From: Collinsella aerofaciens
Lineage (GTDB): Bacteria; Actinomycetota; Coriobacteriia; Coriobacteriales; Coriobacteriaceae
Reading direction: 5' to 3'
DNA length: 13,951 bases
Assembly: GCF_028207065.1 (NCBI RefSeq)
Contig: NZ_JAQLFP010000040.1
Coordinates: forward strand, 1 to 13,951
Numbering within the stretch: the stretch's first letter is position 1; each line of letters begins with the position of its first letter. The notes beneath the pieces are model-generated. The model saw only the letters and a list, made by a program, of their open reading frames with translations. It was not told the origin of the DNA and made no database searches. Shown here piece by piece: positions 13,751 through 13,951 of the stretch. The position numbers and the translations under genes are program-made.

Positions 13751-13756
13751 ATTATA
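13751..13756 (-). promoter_or_regulatory. -10 box of the tgt promoter
   Basis: The minus strand reads CCG-TATAAT-GG, an exact consensus -10, 37 bases before the tgt ATG. The -35 at 16-18 bases is poor (around CGGTGC), so activation or a weak promoter is possible. Confidence 0.55.
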
Positions 13757-13836
13757 CGGGCAACCCGCAAGAAGCACCGACTCGACAGAAACTAGTGCAA
13801 AGGAAACCTGCCCCCTGCACCAATGCACCAGGATAA

Positions 13837-13873
13837 AAATGATCCGTTTTCCTCCGTCCCCAACGGATCATTT
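13837..13873. repeat. Perfect 12-bp intergenic inverted repeat
   Basis: AAATGATCCGTT (13837-13848) pairs with AACGGATCATTT (13862-13873) around a 13-base pyrimidine-rich loop ending in GTCCCC. It lies between the tgt promoter and a terminator of the next gene. It is not followed by a T-run long enough to be a terminator itself. It resembles the other intergenic dyads in the window in form and in the GTCCCC motif. Confidence 0.6.
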
Positions 13874-13906
13874 CCGACAGACACTATGACCCAATCCGAG
13901 GGCACT

Positions 13907-13947
13907 AAAAAGATAGGAGCCCCCGCTCGTGACCGCGGGTCGGGGCT
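13907..13947 (-). terminator. Terminator of a minus-strand gene beyond the right edge
   Basis: On the minus strand AGCCCC (13947-13942) pairs with GGGGCT (13923-13918), with CGC/GCG pairing inside, followed by CCTATC and then TTTTT (13911-13907). It implies that another minus-strand gene ends just right of the window. Confidence 0.55.
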
Positions 13948-13951
13948 GCGA

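Noticed and set aside
13714..13830. A preQ1 riboswitch upstream of tgt
   Set aside because: Expected because of gene function, but the 5' UTR after the TATAAT box is only about 30 bases and lacks the C-rich/A-rich pseudoknot pattern.

Overview
The window is high-GC bacterial chromosome. It is dense with genes, and all but one lie on the minus strand. Gene content suggests a Gram-positive gut anaerobe of the Coriobacteriia (Actinomycetota), most likely Collinsella or a close relative. The clues are the high GC, an SD-driven gene set, the gene families (PepV dipeptidase, DegV, LOG, a twin-arginine lipoprotein PstS) and the style of the intergenic dyads carrying GTCCCC or AGGTGCCTGTC. The genus is inferred from familiarity, not from a search.

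Layout, left to right. 1-724: the possible start of a gene running off the left edge, a short DtxR/MntR-type metalloregulator, and its promoter region with repeated GTTAGCC half-sites. 725-3361: a two-gene operon of an Uup-like ABC-F ATPase followed by a Cof-type HAD phosphatase, closed by a terminator at 666-702. 3474-7226: a complete phosphate uptake operon pstS-pstC-pstA-pstB with overlapping genes, ending in a strong terminator and with no phoU next to it. 7227-7615: a 389-base gap holding the pst leader, the pepV-side terminator and most of a 106-nt imperfect hairpin (7513-7618). 7616-9769: a second HAD phosphatase and a PepV-type M20 dipeptidase. 9770-10786: a divergent promoter region and degV, the only plus-strand gene. 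10800-11571: a perfect 19-bp inverted repeat running into a RelB/DinJ-YafQ-type toxin-antitoxin module with its own palindromic operator. 11604-12362: a LOG-family phosphoribohydrolase. 12574-13713: tRNA-guanine transglycosylase (tgt) with a TATAAT promoter. 13714-13951: another intergenic dyad and a terminator belonging to a gene beyond the right edge.

How the genes work together. Most are housekeeping: high-affinity phosphate import, metal homeostasis, peptide and phosphometabolite turnover, exogenous fatty-acid handling, translation factors and tRNA modification. The accessory element is the toxin-antitoxin pair, whose toxin reading frame ends inside a repeat. The least explained item is the 7513-7618 hairpin. 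Its base-pair deviations are G.U wobbles and G.A mismatches when read as plus-strand RNA but A.C and C.C mismatches on the minus strand, so it looks like a plus-strand structured RNA opposite the 3' end of pepV.

No CRISPR array, insertion-sequence transposase, tRNA or rRNA was seen.
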